Positions 17,819-25,654 are shown, numbered from the stretch's first letter. The stretch: 64,000 nucleotides of DNA from Ignavibacteriales bacterium (GCA_026390775.1 JAPLFF010000004.1:1-64000); one strand, 5' to 3'. Translations and numbers: made by a program. The notes: a model not told the origin generated them from the sequence alone.

Positions 17819-19389
17819 CCTCTTTTTTTCAATTTACGTGAAGAATAAATCCTAAAACCGCCATGAAAAAAAATAACAAGAAAGGAAAGAACTAAAACTC
17901 CTTTACCAGTGGTTTCAATTACCGAACTAAAATCTCTTGCCGGCATGTAAAAATCTTTTAATCCAGCAAGACGGCTATTATCTCTTGTATGGCATTCGGT
18001 ACATTTCACTGTATTTTCTTTTGAAGAAACCATATGATTAATAGGCCAGTACATTTCAGTTTGAATGAAAGAAACTTTTCCACTGAACGGAAGATTAACT
18101 TCTTTCATTCCAACTGCCGAAGCTGTCTGCCAATTAAAATCTTTCCATAGAGCACCTTCACCTTTTTTCTCCGCGTAAAGTTTTGGCTGAATTAGTATTT
18201 TGTTTACAGGATCAAATGGTAGCTGAGCTCTGTGAATTTTTACAGGAATAATTTTAGAATCAACATCTCTATAAGAACCATTGAGAGTATTCATTACAAG
18301 AGGTTTAGTTGTGTCTGCAACTTTATCCCCTAAAAGATAGTGTTCTGCTGTACCGTTGAACCAAATGTAATCGGGTTTAAGATTTTTACCCCACTTAAAA
18401 TTTCCTTTTATGGAAAGGTAAGTGTGATTTCCTTCTGCATCATCTTCTTCAAATGGTTGGCCGTCTTTTAATTTTCCTGCAGTTGACCAATTCCAATCGG
18501 TTTTTGTCGCATTGACTTTTGCATACACTGGGATGTGACAAGTTTGACAAGCAATTTTTAAAGTATGTTTATTTAGAATCGCATCGTCGTGCGGTGTTTC
18601 TGTATGGCACTCTTCGCAAGTTGCGCGGTTTCTATTATTTGAAGCAAGCGAATATAATTGTCCGCTAATAATGTGATGTTCTGTTTTGTGGCAATCAACG
18701 CATTGAAGATTCGTTCCATCTATGCCCATATGTATATCAATCGATTTTGTCGGATCAAACATTGATTGTTCCAAATCCCCATGTTTAACATTATTACCAC
18801 CACCTCCAAAGAAATGACATACACCGCAATTCGAGCGTTTAGGATTTCCAACATGCTGGGCAATGTTAGCAAAATCTAAAGTAGGTTCCGGTGCTCCTCC
18901 TTTTTCCTGTGCCTTTGCATAAGTCTCTGTATTGTCGTGACAGACAAGACAGTCAACATTATTCTGGTTATTGAAATCAAACGTCTTGGATGAATTCATT
19001 CCATAACCGATATGGCATTTTGCACAACTGAGTTCATTTCCCTCAGTTCCAATACAAAAATTATTTATCGCGTTTTTCTTACCAAGGTAAACAATGCCTC
19101 TTCCCTTTATATACGTCGGCTCTTCCCAATTCCAGTGATTGGATTGTATGACTTCTTTGGCTCGTTCATTATGACATGAATTACAAGCTTCTGTAACTTG
19201 TTGAGGAGAAATAAAATTCTTCCGGAGAGCTGCAAACTTCGTATGATCTACAGAAGGAGTTATTTTTTTAGAATACTTTTCTTTAAGCAACATTAGGTTA
19301 GTCTGATCTGTCTCTTTAGAGGATAGAACCGTAATAGCACTTATAATAACTAAACCTATGATGATGAGTGAGACAACTATTTTTTTCAT
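17815..19389 (-). CDS. Octaheme c-type cytochrome, tetrathionate reductase family
   Basis: 524 residues with an N-terminal membrane/signal helix (VVSLIIIGLVIISAITVL), eight CxxCH motifs (CNSCH, CAKCH, CLVCH, CGVCH, CVDCH, CEECH, CQTCH, CTECH) and a C-terminal helix (GVLVLSFLVIFFHGGFRIY). Length, heme number and order match the octaheme tetrathionate reductase (Otr) family. Those enzymes reduce tetrathionate, nitrite or hydroxylamine in vitro, and their true substrate is debated. The C-terminal anchor would hold it to the outer face of the inner membrane beside the coupled cytochrome b. Together with YeeE/YedE genes this argues for sulfur-oxyanion respiration. Confidence 0.88.
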   Translation of the reverse strand: MKKIVVSLIIIGLVIISAITVLSSKETDQTNLMLLKEKYSKKITPSVDHTKFAALRKNFISPQQVTEACNSCHNERAKEVIQSNHWNWEEPTYIKGRGIVYLGKKNAINNFCIGTEGNELSCAKCHIGYGMNSSKTFDFNNQNNVDCLVCHDNTETYAKAQEKGGAPEPTLDFANIAQHVGNPKRSNCGVCHFFGGGGNNVKHGDLEQSMFDPTKSIDIHMGIDGTNLQCVDCHKTEHHIISGQLYSLASNNRNRATCEECHTETPHDDAILNKHTLKIACQTCHIPVYAKVNATKTDWNWSTAGKLKDGQPFEEDDAEGNHTYLSIKGNFKWGKNLKPDYIWFNGTAEHYLLGDKVADTTKPLVMNTLNGSYRDVDSKIIPVKIHRAQLPFDPVNKILIQPKLYAEKKGEGALWKDFNWQTASAVGMKEVNLPFSGKVSFIQTEMYWPINHMVSSKENTVKCTECHTRDNSRLAGLKDFYMPARDFSSVIETTGKGVLVLSFLVIFFHGGFRIYSSRKLKKRG

Positions 19390-19472
19390 TATGATATTCT
19401 GTTTCTTTTATTGGTTGTTTTTTTCTTAATCATTAAAGATTATTATTACTTTTTTAGATTTTTTTTATTGCC

Positions 19473-19598
19473 TTATACTTTTGCTTTGTTAACTTTATCA
19501 GTGCCTTTGATCATCGGGCACAGAGTAGAAAGTGCCGCCGCAGCGCCAATGGTAAAACCGGATATCTTCAAAATTTTTCTTCGAGAAATTGAATCCAT
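19473..19598 (-). CDS. 41-residue twin-arginine signal micro-protein
   Basis: Starts at ATG 19598, two bases after the MerR stop, with GAGGT overlapping the end of the MerR gene as ribosome site. Sequence begins MDSISRRKILKISGF, a good Tat motif (SRRKILK), followed by a hydrophobic Ala-rich segment and CPMIKG, then a short Lys-rich tail and stop at 19473. It lies 83 bases upstream of the octaheme gene on the same strand. Either it is a genuine tiny Tat-exported or membrane-anchored subunit, or the N-terminal stump of a lost Tat-exported reductase subunit. The intact ribosome site and tight spacing favour translation. Confidence 0.55.
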   Translation of the reverse strand: MDSISRRKILKISGFTIGAAAALSTLCPMIKGTDKVNKAKV

Positions 19599-19600
19599 TT

Positions 19601-20041
19601 TTACCTCGAAATGGATTTAATTAATTCTTTGATAGTACCACATTGAGAATATTTTGAATAGACTTCGCAGCTTCTGCAGTCTCGATTATTACATACATTG
19701 CTGTGATCATAACTCCAGCAAGGTGAATGAGTCCCGTTGAATGCTTTACAATTTTTTCTTTCCTCTTCAGAACACTTAACGATATCCCAACACGGAATCA
19801 GTGAGTAAATGGTTTTTATGCCATTTATACTGATCTTAGCTTCATTGATCGCATTTCTGATACACTGAATACGTTCAATATCGACTTTTGAAAAGAGTCT
19901 TTGGTTGGATTTATTTTTATATGGGATGAATAAACTTTCCCGTTCATACATTCTAAGTGTATGAACCGAAATATTCAGCAATCTTGCCGCAGTGCTCATA
20001 GAGAAAATTGGTTCATCTTGAGATATATTTAAATTATTCAT
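19601..20041 (-). CDS. MerR-family regulator with C-terminal Cys-rich sensor tail
   Basis: About 146 residues from ATG at 20041 (MNNLNISQDE). The longer start at 20074 lies inside a perfect 22-bp palindrome and is less likely. The N-terminal winged helix reads STAARLLNISVHTLRMYERE. The tail contains at least nine cysteines: CWDIVKCSEEERKNC, CWSYDHSNVC, CRSCEVYSKYSQC, a pattern like the 'CW' cysteine modules that bind metal or Fe-S clusters. MerR proteins twist a promoter in response to an effector; here a redox or metal signal is probable. First gene of the octaheme operon, so probably its regulator. Confidence 0.8.
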   Translation of the reverse strand: MNNLNISQDEPIFSMSTAARLLNISVHTLRMYERESLFIPYKNKSNQRLFSKVDIERIQCIRNAINEAKISINGIKTIYSLIPCWDIVKCSEEERKNCKAFNGTHSPCWSYDHSNVCNNRDCRSCEVYSKYSQCGTIKELIKSISR

Positions 20042-20053
20042 ACTTATCTGATT

Positions 20054-20085
20054 GTTGATATTTATAAATATCAACTTTGTTGCCA
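20054..20085 (-). promoter_or_regulatory. Perfect 22-bp palindrome upstream of the MerR gene, overlapping a sigma-54-like motif
   Basis: Two copies of GTTGATATTTA meet head to head at 20054-20075, thirteen bases before the preferred MerR start. This is a likely operator for the MerR protein itself. The minus strand also reads TGGCAACAAAGTTGAT at 20070-20085, a weak -24/-12 match with the -12 C missing. Confidence 0.5.
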
Positions 20086-20291
20086 GAAAAAAGTCTTAAC
20101 ATTTAATTTGAATTAAGATTAAAATCGAAGAAATGTTTTATTATTGAGAAAAAGAAAAAATAATTTCTTTCTTTTAGAAATAAGAAGAGGTTTAGTCTTT
20201 ATAGAATTTAAGAAGAGTTTAACTATTCGAAGATTAACTTTCTTCAATAAAATGTAAGATTTTGTTATGATCTATCATCAGATAAAATGGA

Positions 20292-20326
20292 AAAGCTGTC
20301 ACGAAAATATATTCTATGACAGCTTT
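20292..20326 (-). terminator. Rho-independent-type hairpin after the NifX-like gene
   Basis: Ten-base perfect stem AAAGCTGTCA/TGACAGCTTT with a 15-base loop, lying 7 bases beyond the stop of the NifX-like gene; the minus strand continues with TTCC and an AT-rich run. Confidence 0.6.
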
Positions 20327-20332
20327 CATTTA

Positions 20333-20722
20333 TTAATTATGGTGATCGCATTGATGACCGTCTTCGTGATGGTCGTGTTGCTTATGCTGATGGCATGATT
20401 CACCTGAATCAACCAATTCACCTTTTATAAATTCTTCCACGAGATTCATCACATCTCCATCGCATCCTCTATAAACAGTGATGCCATGACTATTCAAAAC
20501 ATTAACGGCACCACCGCCCATATTGCCGGCTAACATTACTTCAACACCCATTTCTCTAAGGATTGATACGATATTCGACTTACAACCGCATCCTTGTGGT
20601 GATTCGACTATTTCAGATTTGGTAATCTCATTGCCATCAACTGTAAAAACTGTATAATATTCACAATGTCCAAAATGGGCATCTACAATATTAGTTTGTG
20701 TTGTCGGTACTGCAATCTTCAT
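20333..20722 (-). CDS. NifX/NifB-associated (dinitrogenase Fe-Mo cofactor) domain protein with His/Cys tail
   Basis: About 129 residues from ATG at 20722 (MKIAVPTTQTNIVDAHFGHC), chosen for the AGGAGA site upstream over a longer start at 20773. The fold reads VDAHFGHCEYYTVFTVDG, GCGCKSNIVSILREMGVEVM and AGNMGGGAVNVLNSHGITVY, the standard pattern of this family. The last 25 residues are a metal-binding tail rich in His and Cys (CHQHKQHDHHEDGHQCDHHN). No nitrogenase genes are near. Such proteins often serve general Fe-S/metal trafficking. It forms an operon with the UPF0251 gene immediately upstream. Confidence 0.85.
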   Translation of the reverse strand: MKIAVPTTQTNIVDAHFGHCEYYTVFTVDGNEITKSEIVESPQGCGCKSNIVSILREMGVEVMLAGNMGGGAVNVLNSHGITVYRGCDGDVMNLVEEFIKGELVDSGESCHQHKQHDHHEDGHQCDHHN

Positions 20723-20723
20723 T

Positions 20724-21128
20724 TTACTTCTCCTTTTTATTATTCTGTTTACATCTTTTGCCTTGGTTGTCATTCTTTTTACATTCTCTTTTTATTTCAG
20801 CTTCACACTTACCACACTTAATAAGTATTTTTTCTTTTACTTGTTTTGGAAGTTCATCTCCAATCTTTATCGCTTTACCATTCAAGATTGCATCAATGAC
20901 TTTTTTCCTTCCGTTTTCTACAATGCGTCCGAATGTCGCTCTGGATATTTTCATCTTTGTAGCAGCTTGCTCGTGTGAATGTGCGAGATAATCGGCTAAT
21001 CTAAGGGATTCCAATTCATCAATCTCAAGTGTTATCTCTTCCAACTGAGACAATGGAATGGCGCGCGGTTTAAAATAGTAAGCAGTGGGGTTGCATTTTA
21101 CTTTTCTGTATTTTTTTGGTCTTGGCAT
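20724..21128 (-). CDS. UPF0251 (DUF134) helix-turn-helix protein
   Basis: 134 residues beginning MPRPKKYRKVKCNPTAYYFK, the signature start of this family, followed by a sigma-factor-like helix-turn-helix (LRLADYLAHSHEQAATKMKI, SRATFGRIVENGRKKVIDAI) and a C-terminal zinc-knuckle-like part (IKCGKCEAEIKREC). Family members are usually paired with NifX-like proteins, as here: its stop is one base from that start. A 20-bp perfect palindrome nine bases upstream is a likely self-operator. Confidence 0.87.
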   Translation of the reverse strand: MPRPKKYRKVKCNPTAYYFKPRAIPLSQLEEITLEIDELESLRLADYLAHSHEQAATKMKISRATFGRIVENGRKKVIDAILNGKAIKIGDELPKQVKEKILIKCGKCEAEIKRECKKNDNQGKRCKQNNKKEK

Positions 21129-21137
21129 ATTTTTTGT

Positions 21138-21157
21138 TTATGAGCATATGCTCATAA
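21138..21157. promoter_or_regulatory. 20-bp perfect palindrome, candidate operator
   Basis: TTATGAGCATATGCTCATAA, perfectly symmetric, ends nine bases before the UPF0251 start codon. Position and symmetry suggest the binding site of that HTH protein or an ArsR-type repressor controlling the two-gene operon. Confidence 0.6.
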
Positions 21158-21308
21158 CAAAATTATATCTTATTTTTAGATTATGCAAATGTTTATTTTT
21201 CGTTTAATCATAAAATGGTTTTTACAAAAGGATTGGTTTACTAAAATCTCTTCCGATTTTTAAGCATCTAACTAAATAATTCTTCAATAAAGAAGAATAT
21301 TGTGAATG

Positions 21309-21322
21309 ATTGTGATCATAAT
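21309..21322. promoter_or_regulatory. Possible CRP/FNR-type site
   Basis: ATTGTGATCATAAT, a near-perfect 14-base dyad about 105 bases upstream of the thioesterase start. Half-sites resemble those of the CRP/FNR family. No other evidence. Confidence 0.2.
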
Positions 21323-21425
21323 TATAGAATAAAGAGTAGTAATTATAGAAACTAAACAGCTTTTAGTTTAGTGTTAAAAAATAAAATCGTAAAATTAGTC
21401 AGTAATGGAACCGAGAGAAAAATAA

Positions 21426-21857
21426 ATGAAAAATAATGCTGCATTACACTCTGATAAGACTAAATCATTATGTATAGAAATCCCATTAATGGTAAATACT
21501 TATGATATAGATGTTGCCGGACATGTAAACAATATAGTTTACATCCGCTGGCTTGAAGATATGCGCAACGAATTTTTTTCACAAAACTTTTCCCTCGAAA
21601 AATTGCTGGAGGTTGATCACTATCCGGTTGTCATTTCAACAGATGTAAAATATAAAAAACAAATAAAGCTTTTTGATAAACCGGTCGGAGAGATTTTTCT
21701 CCATAATTATTCCCACGGCATGTTTGTCTTTAAAGCTGAAATAAGTATTAATAACCTTATTGTTTTTATGGCGACTCAAAAATGTGTACTAATGAATTTA
21801 AAAGACCATAAAATGTTCAAGGGAAATATTTATGATCTGGTTAACCGTATTTTATAA
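21426..21857 (+). CDS. Acyl-CoA thioesterase, hotdog (4HBT) family
   Basis: 143 residues; the active-site helix region reads YDIDVAGHVNNIVYIRWLED, the classic 4-hydroxybenzoyl-CoA thioesterase pattern in which the Asp acts on the thioester, followed by VVISTDVKYKKQIKLFD and ending in a short strand. It probably hydrolyses a cytoplasmic acyl-CoA. Substrate unknown. Precedes the trans-sulfuration enzyme by 57 bases in the same direction. Confidence 0.85.
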   Translation: MKNNAALHSDKTKSLCIEIPLMVNTYDIDVAGHVNNIVYIRWLEDMRNEFFSQNFSLEKLLEVDHYPVVISTDVKYKKQIKLFDKPVGEIFLHNYSHGMFVFKAEISINNLIVFMATQKCVLMNLKDHKMFKGNIYDLVNRIL

Positions 21858-21913
21858 CTTAAGCTTGAATACTTCTTTAATAAAATAAATCAATAACAAA
21901 TAATGAAATAACT

Positions 21914-23095
21914 ATGAATACTAAGAATTTGGGTTTTAACACAAAACTAATTCACAGCGGACAATTTGAAGATCAATTTGGAAGCGCAACTATACCAATT
22001 TATCAGACTTCAACTTTTAAATTTAAGAACGCACAACACGGCGCAGATTGTTTCTCGGGTGCAAGTGATGGATATATTTATACGAGAATTTCTAATCCAA
22101 CTATCCGTGCCTTAGAAAAAAATATTGCGGAGTTAGAAAATGGTTTTGATGGAATTGCAACTAGTTCCGGTATGTCTGCGATAACAAGTGTTTACATGGC
22201 TTTACTAGGAGCAGGTAGCCATATAATCAGCACTGCTTCAGTTTATGGCCCGGCAAGGGGTGTATTAGAAAAAGATTTTTCCCGCTTCGGAGTGGAAGCT
22301 GATTTTATAAGTACTACGGATATAAATAAAATTGTTTCTTCAATAAAAAAGAATACAAAAGTGCTTTATATTGAAACTCCCGCTAATCCAACTATGGAGA
22401 TTACCGATATTAGGGCATGTGCAGATATTGCAAAGAAGAATAATTTAATTTTAGTAGTGGATAATACATTCGCTACACCTTATTTACAAAAGCCATTAGA
22501 CCTTGGTGCGGATGTAGTTCTTCATTCTGTTACCAAATTTATTAACGGGCATGCTGACATCGTAGGAGGAATTGTTGTTACTAAAGGGAAAGAATTATAT
22601 GAGAAGGTTCGTCATTCGATGGTTTATATGGGCTGCAATATGGATCCTCATCAAGCATATCTAGTTATACGTGGATTAAAAACATTAGCCCTTAGAGTAG
22701 AACGATGCCAAGAAAATGCTCTAAAGGTCGCTCGTTTTTTGGAAAGCCATCCAAAAATTGCTTGGATAAAATATCCCGGACTCGAATCACATCCGCAATT
22801 CATATTAGCAAAAGAACAAATGAGCGGTTTCGGGTCAATGACGAGTTTTGGTGTAAAGGGCGGTCTTGAAGCCGGCCGAAAATTAATGGATAGCGTTCGC
22901 TTAGCAACTTTAGCAGTATCATTAGGTGGCGTTGAAACTCTTATTCAGCATCCAGCATCAATGACTCACGCAGCTGTTAGTAAAAAAGATAAAATTAACG
23001 CTGGTATTACTGATGATCTTGTTCGTTTATCCGTAGGGATTGAAGACGTTAATGATATTATTGCCGACTTAAGTCAAGCATTAGAAATTGTATGA
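21914..23095 (+). CDS. PLP-dependent trans-sulfuration enzyme (cystathionine/methionine lyase or sulfhydrylase family)
   Basis: 393 residues, the full length of the Cys/Met metabolism family. PLP contacts are present: YTRISNPT (Y56, R58), SSGMSA (84-89), VVDNTFATP, and the Schiff-base lysine in HSVTKFINGHAD (K208). The loop that carries a cysteine in methionine gamma-lyase (YGCTF) reads YGPAR here, so a classical methionine gamma-lyase is less likely. Cystathionine gamma-synthase/lyase or O-acetylhomoserine sulfhydrylase are the alternatives. One of the few plus-strand genes; it fits the sulfur theme of the region. Confidence 0.88.
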   Translation: MNTKNLGFNTKLIHSGQFEDQFGSATIPIYQTSTFKFKNAQHGADCFSGASDGYIYTRISNPTIRALEKNIAELENGFDGIATSSGMSAITSVYMALLGAGSHIISTASVYGPARGVLEKDFSRFGVEADFISTTDINKIVSSIKKNTKVLYIETPANPTMEITDIRACADIAKKNNLILVVDNTFATPYLQKPLDLGADVVLHSVTKFINGHADIVGGIVVTKGKELYEKVRHSMVYMGCNMDPHQAYLVIRGLKTLALRVERCQENALKVARFLESHPKIAWIKYPGLESHPQFILAKEQMSGFGSMTSFGVKGGLEAGRKLMDSVRLATLAVSLGGVETLIQHPASMTHAAVSKKDKINAGITDDLVRLSVGIEDVNDIIADLSQALEIV

Positions 23096-23115
23096 AGATT
23101 GTTTGAGTCTATAAA

Positions 23116-23322
23116 ATGAACATCAAATCAGTGTTACTTATTTTATTTTTTATAGTCAGCAGTATTGCTGCTCAAAATAATTTGCTCACAGGTAGAGTAA
23201 CAGATTCCAAAAATGGTAACGTCGTTCAAGGAGCTGTAGTTTATATTTCTAACAATTATAAGGCTTATACAAATAATGATGGTTACTACACAATAAAAGA
23301 TATGCTGGGGGGCAATTATAAT
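23116..23322 (+). pseudogene. Secreted protein with carboxypeptidase-regulatory-like domain, truncated by an IS remnant
   Basis: A signal peptide (SVLLILFFIVSSIAAQ) is followed by LLTGRVTDSKNGNVVQGAVV and AYTNNDGYYTIKDMLGGNY, the start of a CarboxypepD_reg domain as found at the N-terminus of TonB-dependent receptors and surface proteins in this phylum. Coding homology stops at about 23322, where sequence of the IS transposase 3' end begins. The rest of the gene is missing. Confidence 0.7.
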
Positions 23323-23600
23323 TTGGTAAGATTGATAAAACTTCTGTAGCGAATGGTTTGCATAATTACTATTTCAGAAATGCTGCTTAATTAATTCTCC
23401 ATAAGTTTCATATCAATTTAAATCTTATTTGACCCATCAAAAGTTATATTCTTTTCGACCAAAGTTGTAACCAGTAAAAAATATTTCACAAACTTCTCCT
23501 TTTACTTTTTTTTATTTCTCGTTCTTCTCACAGATGTCAGCAATAATTATTTGAAAATTCGAACAAAATCAGAGATGGATTTAATTTTGAATATGGACAG
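23323..23600 (+). mobile_element. IS remnant, copy 3 (3' end only)
   Basis: From 23323 one frame reads GKIDKTSVANGLHNYYFRNA and stops, matching the last 20 residues of the transposases at 5440 and 9493. The following tail shares their 3' segment and ends in TTTTGAATATGGACAG at 23585-23600. More than 1 kb of the element is deleted. Confidence 0.75.
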
Positions 23601-23710
23601 TTTCTCTTTATATCATTAAAGAATTACTTGGTCATGAGGATTTAGCAACAACACAAATTTACTCTCACCTCCAGCAGCAGAATTTGAAAGATGCAGTAAA
23701 TCTAATATAA
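23600..23710 (+). pseudogene. Tyrosine recombinase C-terminal fragment
   Basis: Directly after the IS end the plus strand reads VSLYIIKELLGHEDLATTQIY, then SHLQQQNLKDAVNLI and stop. This is the C-terminal end of a Xer/phage-type tyrosine recombinase: the LGH motif and the catalytic tyrosine (QIYSH). Everything upstream is lost to the IS. The tail is not that of an integron integrase. Confidence 0.8.
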
Positions 23711-23713
23711 AAA

Positions 23714-23731
23714 AGCCGCCCGAAGGCGGCT
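23714..23731. terminator. Bidirectional rho-independent terminator
   Basis: AGCCGCC-CGAA-GGCGGCT with A-run before and T-rich stretch after, between the plus-strand recombinase fragment and the convergent minus-strand cytochrome gene. Confidence 0.85.
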
Positions 23732-23766
23732 CTTCTATCATTGGAGTGAAGTAATGTTCCGTAAAA

Positions 23767-25167
23767 TTACTTCATCAACAGAAGTTTTTTCGTAGCTGAA
23801 TAATTTGGAGTGACTATCTGGTAGAAATATACTCCGGAAGATAGTTTACTTGCATTGAAATCTACTTCATAGGTTCCAGCAGTTTTATCTTCATTAACCA
23901 AGGTAGCAACCACTTTTCCCAATCCATCATATACGCTTAATTTGACATGTGAACTCTTCGGCAAAGAAAACTTAATATTTGTCGTAGGGTTAAAGGGATT
24001 TGGATAATTTTGCAACAAATAAAATTCCGTTGGCAACTCTTTTAACTCCTTAATATCAGTTGGTAGTTGAGTAAATCCTAACTTTGCTAAAGTTAAATTA
24101 TCAAGAGGTTCTGCATAATACATATGGATGTTATTAACATTAGAAGTTATATAACGCCATTTACTTGCATCTGTAACTGCTGCATTATTTACATCACCAT
24201 CATAAGTAGCAAAATCAAATTTCAAAGAAGTTTTCCAATCTTTTGGAATAGGCACAACGCCAGTTGGAGTGGATACAGTTTTCCCAGCTTCATTCCATTT
24301 TGTCATTGTAATTTTACGGTCGGTATTATACTCTTTAATTGCTGCAACATTTCCACCCAAGTCAACATGGCAATCCGTGCAAGTTCTTGCATTCTTCTGG
24401 ATTAAGTGACTTCTAAATGGGGCGATTATTACATCAGTTTTACCATTATAAGTAAATGTCATGAATGTTCCACTTGTTATCTTCCCATTTCGCTTTACTA
24501 AAAGTTCAAATCCTTTTATTTTTTTCATCGCTCTGTTTTTACCGGTAGCAATCAACGTTTCAAAGTGGCAGTTTGTGCAAGATACGATTGAGGTTGTATG
24601 ACAAGCCAAACAATCTACATTACCATTTTTGACGTGAGTATCGTGAGATGTATTCGACGAAAGACGATTTATTGGATGACAATCAGTGCAACTTGCTTTA
24701 GAAGCGCCGGTATCTAACCAAGACTTATAAGTTTTTCCATCACCATGCATTTCATCTTGTTTGTGACAATCCATGCATTTCATCCCTCGCTTACGATGAA
24801 CGTCCCCGTTTGCATCTGCATCCGGATACATTTGTTGTTCATAAACTTGTCGGTTGTGACAATTTAAGCATGTTTGTTGCGTTACTCCAAGTCCCTCGGC
24901 AAAATTATGACAATCATTACAACTTGGCGCATAGGTAGCTGAATTGATCGCGCTACCATCTGGTAATTTTTCTGTTGTTGAATGACATTTAAGACAAGCA
25001 AGATCCTTCATGGCAATGCCGGTTATTAGTTCCATCCCTCCGTTTTCCTTCGCATAAGCTGTGCTTTTTCCTGCCCTAGTTGCATGAAGACCAGTATCAA
25101 AATAAGTCTGTGCATATATAGAGGAGGTTAGACATATTATAAATAACAACGTAAAAATTCTTTTCAT
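23767..25167 (-). CDS. Octaheme c-type cytochrome with T9SS sorting domain
   Basis: 466 residues: signal peptide (FTLLFIICLTSSIYAQ), eight CxxCH motifs between residues about 55 and 270 (CLKCH, CNDCH, CLNCH, CMDCH, CTDCH, CLACH, CTNCH, CTDCH), then a linker with YPNPFNPTTNIKFSLP and a complete type IX C-terminal sorting domain ending KKLLLMK. The sorting domain predicts export through the outer membrane and attachment to or release from the cell surface, unlike ordinary periplasmic multiheme cytochromes. A role in extracellular electron transfer is the obvious inference. It follows the TPR gene by 16 bases. Confidence 0.88.
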   Translation of the reverse strand: MKRIFTLLFIICLTSSIYAQTYFDTGLHATRAGKSTAYAKENGGMELITGIAMKDLACLKCHSTTEKLPDGSAINSATYAPSCNDCHNFAEGLGVTQQTCLNCHNRQVYEQQMYPDADANGDVHRKRGMKCMDCHKQDEMHGDGKTYKSWLDTGASKASCTDCHPINRLSSNTSHDTHVKNGNVDCLACHTTSIVSCTNCHFETLIATGKNRAMKKIKGFELLVKRNGKITSGTFMTFTYNGKTDVIIAPFRSHLIQKNARTCTDCHVDLGGNVAAIKEYNTDRKITMTKWNEAGKTVSTPTGVVPIPKDWKTSLKFDFATYDGDVNNAAVTDASKWRYITSNVNNIHMYYAEPLDNLTLAKLGFTQLPTDIKELKELPTEFYLLQNYPNPFNPTTNIKFSLPKSSHVKLSVYDGLGKVVATLVNEDKTAGTYEVDFNASKLSSGVYFYQIVTPNYSATKKLLLMK

Positions 25168-25183
25168 AAATATTCTCCTTAAG

Positions 25184-25654
25184 CTAATTAGTATTCTGAG
25201 AGTAAGTTTTGATTATTTGATATGCTTTATTTACTTCCGAATTGTTCGGATTTGTTTTTAGATAATCATCCAAATATTTCAATGATATTTTTACATCACA
25301 GTAAAGCCACAAAATACCCAACGCTAATTGTTTCTCTTCTGCTTCAAAATGAATTTCATCATTTTCAATTTCGTAAATAATTTCGGGACAAGGACAGTCA
25401 TCTGCTTTCAAGTCTGTATTAGTTATAAATGCAATATCTTCTTCCACTAATCCGCAAAATTCAGCAAGAGCTTTCTCAATTTGGAAAATTCTTACATAAC
25501 AGATTATCATCTTTTTTCGAATAGCTTTTGAAATACCTGATTTTGCGATAACACTTTCATAAGTATTAACTGCTTCAGTGTAGTTCCGTATCATAAAATA
25601 ATGGTTTGCTAGCATTTCACTCATAGTAATTGAATGACGCAATTTTTTTGCCAA
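25184..25654 (-). CDS. TPR-like repeat protein
   Basis: 156 residues, helical, with tetratricopeptide character: MLANHYFMIRNYTEAVNTYE and LGILWLYCDVKISLKYLDDY, plus an acidic, Cys-containing middle (ADDCPCPEIIYE). No signal peptide. TPR proteins scaffold assemblies; its position directly upstream of the surface cytochrome suggests an assembly or secretion helper. The first ten codons also spell TGGCAAAAAAATTGC, a sigma-54-like match, so a shorter start at 25624 (MSEMLANHY) cannot be excluded. Confidence 0.65.
   Translation of the reverse strand: MAKKLRHSITMSEMLANHYFMIRNYTEAVNTYESVIAKSGISKAIRKKMIICYVRIFQIEKALAEFCGLVEEDIAFITNTDLKADDCPCPEIIYEIENDEIHFEAEEKQLALGILWLYCDVKISLKYLDDYLKTNPNNSEVNKAYQIIKTYSQNTN

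Noticed and set aside
20333-21128. Part of a nitrogenase cluster, suggested by the NifX-like gene
   Set aside because: No nifH, D, K, E, N or B genes are in the window; this protein family is widespread outside nitrogen fixation.
21914-23095. Naming the PLP enzyme methionine gamma-lyase
   Set aside because: The active-site loop cysteine typical of that enzyme is replaced (YGPAR), so only the family is assigned.
23600-23710. Tyrosine-recombinase fragment as the missing integron integrase
   Set aside because: The tail after the catalytic tyrosine is of Xer/phage type, lacks integron-integrase features, and lies 18 kb from the array.
25640-25654. Sigma-54-like motif TGGCAAAAAAATTGC at the TPR gene start
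   Set aside because: It coincides with the first codons (MAKKL), leaves no room for a leader, and is explained by lysine codons; kept only as a remark on the start.
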